Source: Amoebidium appalachense (Eukaryota; Ichthyosporea). Taken from it: 64,000 nucleotides of DNA. The notes under the pieces are model-generated. The model saw nothing but the letters and a program-made list of their open reading frames with translations. It was not told the DNA's origin and searched no databases. Every line of letters starts with the position of its first letter. Position 1 is the first letter of the stretch. A program made the position numbers and the translations under genes. The stretch is taken from the NCBI GenBank assembly GCA_963693365.1, contig CAVNZM010000012.1:7502001-7566000 (forward strand), written 5' to 3'. Positions 39,430-49,982 of this stretch are shown piece by piece.

Positions 39430-39851
39430 TATCGCCACTGGAAGAAAGAAATCGTTTGAAACTGCAGGGGTTGGATAAAGAGTGCCGCTGGAAGCAGTTA
39501 AAGGTGACTGTCCTTGAAGTAGGCCTGAACATGGCGGCTACAACCTGGTGCCCACTTGAGGGAAACTACGCTCACTATCTGCTAAACAACAAAGGTGAGC
39601 GGGGGGAGAAAACGATGTCTTGTGGAACCAAAAACGTTACATGTTAGTGATACATGCGAGTCAAGCCATGTGAGTGATTTTACTGGAATATAATGTTTGT
39701 ACAGGTGTAAGGGGAGGCGTCTACGTTCGCAAGCAAAGATGTGTGTGTTATGCTGCCTGCAAGGTGTATTTGTTACGTGCGTGTGTGTGTGTGCTCGTGT
39801 GTGTGGGTGTGTGGGCGCGTTAATGCACACGGGTTGCACGAGTGCACACCC

Positions 39852-39912
<61 letters not shown>

Positions 39913-40255
39913 CGCGCGCGTGACGGCACATGTGTTCGTGCTCGCACCTGTATGCTTCTGAGCCTATTTGTACGTTCCTTGCAATCCATGCTCAAGCGAT
40001 GCTTTTGAATACTGTTTGGCTGAAGACCATAAAGCCAGGAATCACGTTTTAACGTTCACTGGCGCACCAGCATACGAAAAATGGCTAATAAGCACGGGGA
40101 TTGAAATACATAGACGCACACACCTCTTATGTGCATGAACGGTTTAGCACACTCAACGAGAGCTCACGTGCCGGTCTGAGAAACAGGACGAACGGGTGCT
40201 TCAAGTGAATATGCTGGGTAACACGGCCATGGGTGTGTGAATGCGTGCATAAGGG

Positions 40256-40322
<67 letters not shown>

Positions 40323-40673
40323 GTGATTGGGCGTCCGGAGGGGGGTAGAAGGAGGGGAGTAACGTGTGCGCTTGTTTTTGAGTACGTGCGGGTGCTTGCG
40401 CTTGCGTGTATCTACGTGTGTGCGTGTCCGTGTGTGTGTGTATGCGCGTGCGCGCGTGTATTTGTTTGCACATGTGTGCTTTAACGTATGTGTGTGTGTG
40501 TGTGTGTGTGCTCGTATCCATGATTTCTGTATGGCTGCGTTCATGTATGTACCTGCTCGCACATGAATCGGCACAATCGTGTAGGTGTGGTTGCACGTTC
40601 GCCATGCAAGCTGACATCTGGATGAGACTTTTTCTGGGGTAGAATTTGTACCACTTCTCCAACAATGGCAAGG

Positions 40674-40741
<68 letters not shown>

Positions 40742-41356
40742 CAAATCTACACATGTACACATACCCTCGTGCGTGTACTCACGTTCAAATTTACAAAACG
40801 GCCCGAGCAAAGACGGTTAGTATGCAACTAGGGGGAGAAAATGAGTCGAAGACAACAGTTTGCTTTTTTTGGGGGGGGGGGGAGGGGAAGGGGGGGGGGG
40901 GGGGGGGGGAGGGGGGGGGGGAGGGGAGGGGAAAGGGGGAGCAAAGAATGAAAGGATTACCTAGACAACGACCCCTCTCCCCCCGCCATCTCCCCCCATC
41001 TCCTGTGCCCCTGCCCGCCGCCCGCAGCGTTTTAGTTCAAAGCCATCGTTTTTCTTCATGCTATGCCTTTCGTGAGATGTGTGGCACTTCTGTGTTTTTC
41101 AAAAAAAAAAATACTAAAAAGTTTCGAAATTTATGTTTTCCGGTAAATTTATTGACGTTTTTTGCTCTGTTGCAGCGCCAGCCAAGACCATGGGGAGTCT
41201 GAAGAGGAGGCACGGCGACGACGAACCGGCAGGCTTCTGCGTAGGTGCCCCTTTAAAATTTTGATATATTTAAACTTAACGTTAAAATGGATGTTTCTGC
41301 AGCATATGCAGATTGAGGAGATTGGTGTGGGCGTGTGGTGTGTATACTGTGTGCGC

Positions 41357-41387
<31 letters not shown>

Positions 41388-41401
41388 GTGCGCGCGCGCG
41401 C

Positions 41402-41454
<53 letters not shown>

Positions 41455-41503
41455 ACGTGCGTGTGTGTGTGTGTGTGTGTGTGTGTATTGGTGTGTGTGC
41501 GCG

Positions 41504-41548
<45 letters not shown>

Positions 41549-42074
41549 TGCGGGCGCGCCCGCCCGCGCGCATGCCTGAGCACTTTTTTTTTTTTTGGGG
41601 GGGGGGGGGGGGGGTATGTTTGCAACACGAGGCCTGCATGTGAATGGCCCTATCTCTCCTCTGGGGGGTTGAAAAGGTTGTTCATGCGGGTTGGTATTTA
41701 CACATCTACTACTTGCACCTGTCTGCCTGTGGGTACCCAATCTGTTGACGGTTTAATGGTTTGTTCTGTTCTCTATTCTATCGTTCTTTCACTTTTTATT
41801 TGCCCCCCCTCCCCCCTCCCCCCCCTCCTCCTCCTCCTCCTCCGCCCTCCACTCCCTTCCCCTGAGGCTAAAACAGCGGGTTTAAACAATATCATGTCCG
41901 GTTCTGAGAAATGAGATTGTTTAATCCCCCCCCCCCCCCCCCCCCCCCCCACCCACCCCCCGCCCCTTCTTTCACCAGTTATCAGGATCCTCATTTTTAT
42001 CGTCCATTCCGTCTGCAGTGAGTTCCCGTCTTGACATTTCCCTCCTTTCCCGTGCCGAATTCCACCCGTCTGCC

Positions 42075-42123
<49 letters not shown>

Positions 42124-42764
42124 TCACACAGAGATACAGGCACAGACAAGCACAAGCACACACCCCCGTGTATGCACATACCGACACGTACACAACACAC
42201 ACACATTTGCACGTGCACACAAGCACGTGAAGGCACACACGTAACGATTGCACTCATCCCACTTGCTCCCAATGTGCGTCATAAGCTCTAGAACATACAT
42301 CTTGCATGATTTCCCCCCCTTTTCTTCATTTCTCCCCCTGTTTTTCTACTGTGTGCCTCGTTATTTTTATTGAACCCCCACCTCACCAACTTTCCACAGA
42401 AACGAGGACACTGGGACGACCACGAAAATTCAGACTCCCCCCACCAAACCCCCCAATGGCACCTCAACACCCCCAGCCCCATTCCCACCGCCGCGATGGC
42501 TCAATGTGTTATCACCGCCCCCGTCTCCCCTAACGGATCCCCCCACAACCAATTCACGCAAAGCGAAAATATGATGATGGAAATGTGTGCGGGCGACAAC
42601 AACGCGAGTCATATGAGTGGTGGGGCGCACCCAGAGGGGGGTTCGGCGGGGGCGGGGGTCGCAAACGGAGGGGGGATCGGGGTGGTGTCTGGGGAGACGG
42701 ATGCGCATGGCAAGGGGGGGAGGAGGATGGGTTTTTCACTGGGGTGGAGGGCGTCGTGTCAGAG

Positions 42765-42795
<31 letters not shown>

Positions 42796-42810
42796 GGGGG
42801 GGGGGGGTGT

Positions 42811-42842
<32 letters not shown>

Positions 42843-42875
42843 GGCCCGGGGGGGGGGAAGGGGGGGGAGGTTTTT

Positions 42876-42925
<50 letters not shown>

Positions 42926-43110
42926 GGCAGGTTGTGTGCGGTTGTGTGGGTGGGTTGGTGGGTGGACGGTGGTTGTTTTGCGTGTGTAATGTGCAGTTTT
43001 CTCCCGTCTCTTTGTTGTATGCGTGTGCCCGCCCTATGCCCTTGTGTGTGTGTGTGCCTGTTTGTGTGCATGTGTGCATGTGTACACACACTATCCTGAA
43101 TCTCAACACC

Positions 43111-43143
<33 letters not shown>

Positions 43144-43175
43144 CCCTCCCCTTTTCAATTGGTTCTTTTCTGCTA

Positions 43176-43209
<34 letters not shown>

Positions 43210-43450
43210 CCCCACCACCACCACAAAAAAAAAAAGAAAGAAAGAAAAAGAAGAAAAAAAGAAAAAAAAATAAGGGAAGAAAAAAAAAGGGTAAAAAGGA
43301 AGAAAGGACAAAAAATAAATAAAAGATAAAAAAGAAAAGTGATAATGAAAAGGACACACAGACGGCCGTGTTTCATATTCTGTTCGTTTCTTTGATCCTA
43401 ACATTTGCCTCACTGCTGATTTTCGTGGTGGATACGTGTGCTCGGTACTG

Positions 43451-43483
<33 letters not shown>

Positions 43484-43710
43484 TTCGTCTCTCTCACTTT
43501 CTCTCCCTCCCTCCCTATATCTCTCTCCCCCTCCCCCCCTCCTCCCCCCTCTCCCTCCCTCCCTCCCCCTCCCTCCCCTCCCTTTCTTTTCTGGGCCCTC
43601 CCTCCCTCCCTCTCTCTCTGTCTGCTCCCACCATCCCCCCTCCCCCCCCTTTCCCCCTTCTCCTTGGCAGGTGCATGAGGGGAGAGCCAGGCCACATGTC
43701 CCACCAGTAG
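39430..43710 (+). CDS. Unrecognised protein, four exons (5' incomplete)
   Basis: Four segments with good splice sites and agreeing phases: 39430-39594 (phase 1 in, 1 out, donor GTGAGC), 41176-41240 (to phase 0, donor GTAGGT), 42400-42764 (to phase 2, donor GTGTGT), 43671-43710 ending at TAG. Exon 1 reads [17 protein letters not shown], then a W-C-P-L-E-G segment; exon 2 is basic ([11 protein letters not shown]). Exon 3 is Pro/Gly/Asn/Met-rich and looks disordered. The last exon adds [13 protein letters not shown] recognise no family. Exon 1 needs an upstream exon ending in phase 1; a weak phase-1 donor exists in the last exon of the RGS/PAS gene (GTGACC near 34902), so these could be its C-terminus. 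The phase agreement is what argues for a real gene. Confidence 0.5.
39853..39920 (+). repeat. (GT)n/(GC)n microsatellite
   Basis: GT units followed by a GC alternation. Similar GT and CA tracts lie at 40258-40324, 40680-40738, 41360-41550 and 42078-42122, all in the introns of the four-exon gene. Confidence 0.9.
40867..40935 (+). repeat. G-rich run in intron
   Basis: G blocks with AGG interruptions. Confidence 0.85.
42766..43346 (+). repeat. Last-intron repeats: (GT)n, poly-G, poly-C, A-rich
   Basis: G runs at 42779-42807 and 42886-42924, C runs at 43109-43136 and 43179-43206, then an A/AG-rich tract to 43346. More C-rich sequence lies at 43450-43660, up to the acceptor. Confidence 0.9.
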
Positions 43711-45081
43711 CCACATCTGTGTGGTGGGTTGTATATCTAATGTGTTTTTGTGGATAGACAGTAGATAGTCATGTGTAAATTGCCATGTAGATGTGTGGTT
43801 TTCACCACGCAAGCAAGTTCAAGCACTAGTGAAGCGGTATTCGAAGTGTGTGCACTTTTTGTTTTTTTGCCTTTTTCTGCATGGTTTTGACTGCGACCCT
43901 GCTGTCGATCCTGATACGTATGGAAGTAAGCTAGAAAAAATCAGGTTTGTTTTTCTGCCCTGAGAGTTGGGGGCGATGTCGAATGCAACAGCTGCGGTGT
44001 CAAGGCTCTCTTGGTTTTCCCTTTCCTTTCCTGTCTTCGTCTTCTTCTTCTCCTCCTTTTTTTATTTTTTATCTCATCTATTTATTTATTTATTTATTTA
44101 TTTATTTACTTGGGTGCACATGTGTGTGTGGGGAGGGAGGGGGGAGGGGGGGGGGGGGGGGGGGGGGAGGGGGGGGGGGAGGGGGAATTCAACAACAATG
44201 TATTTCTGCTCTGTCCGGATATTCTGTGTAGAAAACGATTTGGATAACGTGAATGTATGCAGGCAAGAACACGATGTAGCTGTTAAATTTCGGACAATCG
44301 GTCAAGAGAATTAGCTGTGACATGTGCGAGAAAACGAGTATGCAGGGTTTGCAAAAAAAAAATCTTTTGACTGGATTTATTCGACGGAAAGATATGCAAG
44401 TATGCACGGCATACTGAGAAGACAATAAAAACTTCACGAGTTATCCAGTAACAAGTGCATACTGAGATACCTGAACACTCTGTGAAAATCATATAAATAC
44501 TCAATGTGACGACCAACAGAATTCAACAAAAAGTCTAAAGTGTTCACATTGCCAGCTAGTGTAGCAGACACCCGTAGGGAAAGAGGTAAAACGCGACATA
44601 AAAACTCACACCTATCAACATGCTTGAGATTGAAAAGTTCAGCACAAAACTGAAAAATTACTCTGGTGTCCACAAGGATGCCCCCAATGGCAAACTGTAA
44701 GCCTATACGGGCTACATAGCTGCCCTCGGGTCATAACCCCCTCCAAGGTTTGCGAAATTTCACATTCCTAGCAAAGAGACAATAAAATAAGACCCCTGCA
44801 GGCTCCTTTTGTCCATTGGTCGCTTTAATGAGGGATTTCGTCTGTGAACCACACTTGGAAATAAAGGGGAAGTGAATGAGATACAAACACCTAGAGGCAC
44901 GCTATCATAATGCGTCGATTGTTGCATGTTGTTTGCTGTCCGATATCGATACTCACGGGATGATCTGATTAGCTGTGATATATTGTTCGTGTCTGAAGAG
45001 TAATTCGAACAATCAATACAGTAAATTTTAAGCATTACGTAAAGTCAGGAAAAACATCAAAGACTGAGGGGGAAAAAAAAA

Positions 45082-45116
<35 letters not shown>

Positions 45117-45841
45117 CTAATGTACTCAGACACGTGTGTACACAAATGCATCGATCCCCGGGAACGTATTTGCTGCTACAGTATTCATCTCGATAACAGC
45201 GTCAATTTATAGAACGTAGTGCACATGCATATGTTCGAAAACTGCACAGTGACACCATCATGTAGACGAAACTGTCTTTTTCTGCATGCGAGTACTCAGT
45301 GTTGGCAACACAGAACAGCACAATAGATTTCAAAAACAACTACAAGCTTTAAGTATATAGGAATATACATATGTACTTCATATATGTATCTGCAGAAGCT
45401 CACGAAATGTTTGCAGTCAACGAGCTTTGAAGACACAGAAATTTTGAACAGAAAAACTGTTACAGCAAAATCAACCACGTCATATTTGCCAATATTGCCC
45501 TGGCTCAAATTTGTCAACATGACATACTAATGCGCTTTTGCCTATATACATGATCGTACTAATCTAAACCACAGACAGGTGCACGCGCACATACACAATT
45601 GTATAAACGAATCCAAAATAGTCTGCAAGCTACTGAACCATGTGATACTTGGATGAGGCACGTACACGATAGAAAAGACGATTTTCTAATTAGCGAATTC
45701 TCACAAATAGGCTAATAACGAATGGAGAATTCGAGTGCACTACTTAACAGATCGATAATTAAATAAAAGCTAGGATATATATTTAAAAATAAAGCTATCA
45801 CGAGTCCTAGTACATATGAAAAACTTTTCGTTACCAAAATG
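43711..45841. other. Intergenic region, no gene recognised
   Basis: Contains a (TTTA)n block near 44080-44110, G-rich runs at 44130-44186 and 45083-45116, and otherwise unique AT-rich sequence. The short open frames show no domain. Confidence 0.5.
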
Positions 45842-46104
45842 CAAATGTGGTATGTCGAAGTAAATCAAAACATGCCGACACGCACATTTCAAAACACAGT
45901 TCACAACATTAATTTATCCTTCTTCTTCTGGAATGCTCGGACACTGGGCCCCCAAAAGGGCTTTCCCCCCGCGACACTCGACGATAAAATCAGCTACATA
46001 CAACAGCAGACAAAACAACCACACGTTTACAGTGGTTTGCGAAACACAGTTTAAAAACCACCACAAATTCAACTAATGATTGGTCGACACATACACACAC
46101 CCCG
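45842..46104 (+). pseudogene. LINE 2 ORF2, endonuclease N-terminus
   Basis: Reads SFFFWNARTLGPQKG and, after a frameshift near 46030, VVCETQFKNHH: the N-A-R and E-T motifs of a LINE endonuclease. It stops abruptly at 46104, where the DIRS-like element begins, and resumes at 56574. Homologous to LINE 1 at 18702. No ORF1 is seen upstream. Confidence 0.75.
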
Positions 46105-46193
46105 TCTATGAAAACTACTCCGGGACGTGTGTTGCCTCTAGGGGGACATCCCCTTGGACGAAAGTGAACCTGCAATGGTTGTAAACCACGGCA
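46105..46193 (-). repeat. Split direct repeat B2 (element right end)
   Basis: 89 bp, identical to 46672-46760. Its outer base defines one end of the DIRS-like element against LINE sequence. Confidence 0.85.
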
Positions 46194-46321
46194 AGCCCCC
46201 AGTCATCAATTTATTGATCCGTGAGGTCCTTGTGCCCAAAAAACGGGGGAAGTCTTCGCCCCGTGAAAAAACAGCACGCATGTGTGGATCAATGGGGGTG
46301 AGTGTGGGTGTAGGTGGGTGG
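46194..46321 (-). other. Spacer between A2 and B2
   Basis: 128 bp present once, between the internal A2 repeat and the terminal B2 repeat. No coding signal. Confidence 0.6.
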
Positions 46322-46671
46322 GTGAAAAGAAAATGTATAGCCGTAAGGGCTGTAGGTGCTCAACACAGAAGATGTGTTTGTAGCTTGCTGATCTGCTGAA
46401 AACTGTCTTGCTTATATACCTAAGCCTACCGACCTGAGCCAATTGAAAATCGATCCAGTGATATGTGAATCTGAATCGAACCAATCAAAATCGGTCTAGC
46501 GATATGTGGAATCTGATGTTTTGATTAGCTAATAGGTGCCCGTGTGCGAGCGGCCAATCGCGAACTGCTAAAACACGAAACGAAGCCTACATGGTTATGT
46601 CAATATCGAACACCCATCCTACGTGTTTACCCAGAAAAATATTTATGTCAATAAATTCCACAAATAAAACC
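46322..46671 (-). repeat. Split direct repeat A2 (internal)
   Basis: 350 bp matching 56224-56573 with one difference seen (GCCTACATGG against GCGTACATGG). Confidence 0.9.
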
Positions 46672-46760
46672 TCTATGAAAACTACTCCGGGACGTGTGTT
46701 GCCTCTAGGGGGACATCCCCTTGGACGAAAGTGAACCTGCAATGGTTGTAAACCACGGCA
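46672..46760 (-). repeat. Split direct repeat B1 (internal)
   Basis: 89 bp identical to the terminal B2 copy and abutting A2 with no intervening base. Confidence 0.85.
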
Positions 46761-46843
46761 CGAGAGCAGTATGCTTGCTCCAAAGGTTTCACTTAAGGAT
46801 AGAGGCAAATACACGTTTGTTAGTGGCAGCCATGGGGGCCGGC

Positions 46844-47800
46844 GAAGTCGAGTATAGATCAGGGAACAGTCGGAAGATCATCTGCCAAGTTGTTGGATCC
46901 TGGAGTCGTCGACCCCGGCCTCGGCCAGGGCTGTGGCCCCCCCAATTCGGAGGCTGTGGCCGGCAAACCGGGAGGGTGAGAGGCCCGCCCGGGAGAGGAG
47001 GGCACGGAAGTCGTCAGAGAAAACACCCTTGGTGTAGGGAATGCCACCGAGACTGAACAGGGGGTCGTCAGGTTGACCGGATGTCGTATCCAGGAACTGC
47101 CGGAGGAGATGGGCTGGGGAGAAGTGGGTGAGAGGCAGGGCAGCTAGAGTGACGTTGACACTTAGGGCTGTACATCCATCTTGGAGGTTGGCAGGTGGAG
47201 GGTGGCATGGGACAAAGTACTGGTGGGGGTGTAGCTGAAGGTCACGTCCTTCCATTTCACGTGACGGGACGGGTCGAAGGAAGTCAGGGTCTTGGAGGTA
47301 AATTCCCACGAACGGAGGAGACCACAAAAACCGACGATGAGGGCCGTCCAAAGCCGGCGATTGGCTGAGGAGGCCTGGGTGGGGCACTGGCCATGGAGTA
47401 GGCCGAGGTGGGAGGGCAGGAGGGGTTCTCTGGGAGATGATCGGGGTCGGATGTTGTGAGAAAAGCTGCCATCTGCCCACCCCTTGTAGGAACCAGGCGA
47501 GAGACTTGTCGTGGGGGTAGGGAGCCGGAAGTCCCATGTCGAGGTGGAGTCTGGTGATAGCCGAATTGTAGCCGGCCAAGGAAGAGGCCTGTACCCCTTG
47601 TTGGGCACACCAGGCAAGAAAGAGCTGCACGGTGTGTGGGGAGGCCGGGAGGTAGGACCCGGAGGAGGATGGCAGCCGAGATGCCACAAAAATCGATGAA
47701 CACTTTCTGCACCCGGGAGTAGAAGGCCCGAGAGTCGAGGTTGAGACTCAGGGCCTGGCATTCCTGCAGGGTAGTGGTGGCTCGAAGCAGCACGGCCGGA
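46844..47800 (-). pseudogene. Tyrosine recombinase of the DIRS-like element
   Basis: Minus strand. The N-terminal core-binding part reads RVQKVFIDFCG, then after a frameshift near 47690 SLAGYNSAITRLHLDMG. The catalytic part shows the first Arg in CGLLRSWEF (codon 47312-47314, in a second frame) and H-x-x-R in AGHSLRIGGATA (near 46947-46958, in the first frame). A TGA at 46878-46880 stands where a Trp normally follows QLGR; beyond it LIYTRL supplies the Tyr nucleophile (46854-46856). So the tetrad can be traced, but at least two frameshifts and one stop make it inactive. The enzyme would integrate the circular cDNA by strand exchange. Confidence 0.8.
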
Positions 47801-47879
47801 GCAAAGTGGAGGGCCAATCTGCCAGCGTTGCTCCGGAAGGGAAGATCGGGGGGGGGGGGGGGGGGAGGGGAGGGGGGTT

Positions 47880-48137
47880 GAGCCCAGGGGAAGGGAGAGG
47901 GCATGTGCCGGAAGGCAGCCTGCACGTCTGCCACTTACATGTAGCAGCCGGGGCCTGCGTCGAGAATGAGCTGGGGTCCCGGGCTTGTTTTTGTAGTAAC
48001 GGCGCCGATGGGGGAGGAACGGAGGACCGGAAACTCAGCAAGGAATTGGTCCGGGAAGAGGGTGGCCGCGCTGGTGGCCGAGGGGGGGCTGGGCCTCCGG
48101 GTCTGAGCCTCGGGGGAAGGTGTGGTTAGCAAGGGTG
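47880..48137 (-). pseudogene. DIRS-like reverse transcriptase fragment
   Basis: Minus strand, one frame: RSSPIGAVTTKTSPG and QLILDAG (RT entry motif, S-P-x-G-A-V-x-x-K...LILD), a TAA at 47935-47937, then VADVQAAFRHMP (motif A region, D-x-x-x-A-F-R). The normal spacing between these motifs is shortened. Motifs B and C and the RNase H are absent before the recombinase begins, so an internal deletion is likely. Its 5' side is cut by the copia LTR at 48138. Confidence 0.65.
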
Positions 48138-48767
48138 TGTTGGAGTACACTGGTACTCCCGGCTAGCAATGTCTGTTAGAGAAAGTTTCTGAGCAATTGA
48201 ATAACTGTTTCAACACTCACTCGAGTGCATAGAGCTTTTGTTTACGGTCATATTCATATATGGTAGTTATATGTTTGAGCCAAAACTGTACCAATGACGA
48301 GCTTCACTAGCAACGTGCTAATTGTGCTCTCTTTTCGGCTATTCCCGGTTCAGATGATGTCATGTCTATATTTGCCACAGGATTCTATTCTTAGAGTGGT
48401 AGTGTGCTTTATTCCCGGATATTCTCAGAATATTTTTAGTTGTGTGAAGCAAGATTTACGTTTAACTGCAATTGGTGTGTTAAACACGTTTATTTGTGTG
48501 CTTTAGTGCAAGTTAACTAGCCACTCAACGTGCACAGTTAACTTTTATATCTTTAACGACTTGTTTTCATTGTGCTCTCTTTTCGGCCATGCTGTACATG
48601 GCCCACCACCAGGGTGCACACGAGGCCACCATGAGGTGGCCAACGACTATATAAAGCAGTGCCTCCCATGTCACAAACATGGGAAGCAGAACGTTTGATT
48701 TACACTTTTCTACTGTCGTTTCCAGTGCACAAAACACATAGACTAGTTACCCATCATACACGACACT
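48138..48767 (+). repeat. 5' LTR and leader
   Basis: TGTTGGAGTA start typical of copia LTRs. It contains a TATA box (48648-48655), two hairpins around it, and a 19-bp direct repeat ATTGTGCTCTCTTTTCGGC inside the LTR. The LTR/leader boundary and primer-binding site are not identified. Confidence 0.75.
48648..48655 (+). promoter_or_regulatory. TATA box of the copia LTR
   Basis: TATATAAA, 113-120 bp before the gag ATG. It lies between two perfect hairpins: GGCCACC/GGTGGCC (48624-48641) and CCCATG/CATGGG (48665-48683). Confidence 0.65.
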
Positions 48768-49982
48768 ATGTCTGACAACTTACAGTTGCAGCAACTAGTC
48801 CAACTACTGGAGCAGAGGTTGGCCTCACAAGATGCAATCATTTCTGACTTACAGAAGGAACAACGTGCACTAGAACTAGCTTCTATGAACACAATGTCCA
48901 ACAGGGTTATGGGCCCCTCACGTAATGATTCCATCAAGTTCAAGGTCGACATCCCTCTCTTCACTGGCATTGATAATGATTCAGGCACGGACTACCACAC
49001 ATGGGCCGAAACCATGTATGTCCAGCTTTCTGGTGCTGGTCTTCTCCACACCATCGCGCCCAGTACGGAGCACCCGGCTACCCGTGAACAGGTCGACACT
49101 GCCCGTTCCTACCTGTGGCAAGCACTCTCGGTTGACGTGCGTTGTATCCTAGGGTTAACACGCACCACCACACCTGCGGAGATATGGTCGGCCCTATCTG
49201 CCCACTACCTGGAGCAATCTGAGGCCAATCAGTACGACCTTATCGGGCTGTACATGAATTCTACGCCTGAACCTACGGACACCGCGACGAAATACGCCAT
49301 GAAACTCCGCGGCTACGTGCGGCGCCTGGCCGATTACGGCACACAAATTGGTGATGCTCAAGTGCTGACCAAGCTCACCAACGACCTCGGCAAGGTGCCT
49401 TACTACGAAATGCCTGTAATTGCCTACAAGATGACACCCAAGCCTACCGTGATGGGCCTCCTCCAACAGCTACGGGCATATGAGACCAGCCACCCACGTG
49501 CACGTGTGACTACCAGCTCCGGGCCGGCCGCCTTCACCACACGGGCTCCTCAACCTGTCATCTGCCACGGCTGCGGCAAACCAGGCCACATCAAGTCTCA
49601 GTGCCCCAACGGCAACGGCCAACACAGCAACTCTGGCAACAACCGTGCCAGCACCTACCCCAAGGGTTCCTGGCAGTGCGTCAACCACCCACTGTCTACC
49701 AGTCACACTACCGCCATGTGCAAGGGGGGCAACCGTGCCAACGGCCGCAAACCTAAGGGTGGTCCCCTCCCGCCTGGGTCCTGCATCAACCACCCTGCCT
49801 CTACTACCCACACTACGGCACAGTGCAAGGGGGGGCTGCCGCTCCCCGGGCTTTCCTCATGTCTAGCAACGACTGTGGCACCAACAAGGTGCTCCTCGAC
49901 TCTGGAGCCACTGACCATGTGTGCCCCCGGCCCGATGTGTTCATCAACATGCGTGCGGCGCCTTACTCCACGGTCCAAGTAG
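48768..49982 (+). CDS. gag: Copia gag (capsid/nucleocapsid)
   Basis: 404 residues, uninterrupted. The N-terminus (MSDNLQLQQLVQLLEQRLA) is a predicted coiled coil. The central part has the copia capsid pattern (YHTWAETMYVQLSGAGLL, then SYLWQALSVDVRCILGL). Residues ~265-285 hold a CCHC zinc knuckle, CHGCGKPGHIKSQC (C-x2-C-x4-H-x4-C), which binds the element RNA. Two later repeats of the form CxNHPxSTxHTTAxCKGG are further possible metal-binding segments. Pol overlaps the 3' end in the -1 frame, and a run of seven G at 49829-49835 is in the right register for slippage. Confidence 0.9.
   Translation: MSDNLQLQQLVQLLEQRLASQDAIISDLQKEQRALELASMNTMSNRVMGPSRNDSIKFKVDIPLFTGIDNDSGTDYHTWAETMYVQLSGAGLLHTIAPSTEHPATREQVDTARSYLWQALSVDVRCILGLTRTTTPAEIWSALSAHYLEQSEANQYDLIGLYMNSTPEPTDTATKYAMKLRGYVRRLADYGTQIGDAQVLTKLTNDLGKVPYYEMPVIAYKMTPKPTVMGLLQQLRAYETSHPRARVTTSSGPAAFTTRAPQPVICHGCGKPGHIKSQCPNGNGQHSNSGNNRASTYPKGSWQCVNHPLSTSHTTAMCKGGNRANGRKPKGGPLPPGSCINHPASTTHTTAQCKGGLPLPGLSSCLATTVAPTRCSSTLEPLTMCAPGPMCSSTCVRRLTPRSK

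Noticed and set aside
41162-41914. Plus-strand 250-codon frame
   Set aside because: Mostly Cys-Val repeat translation; only 41176-41240, in another frame, fits a spliced gene.
48294-48506. 70-codon frame repeated at 53417-53629 as a duplicated gene
   Set aside because: It lies inside the copia LTR; the duplication is simply the two LTR copies.
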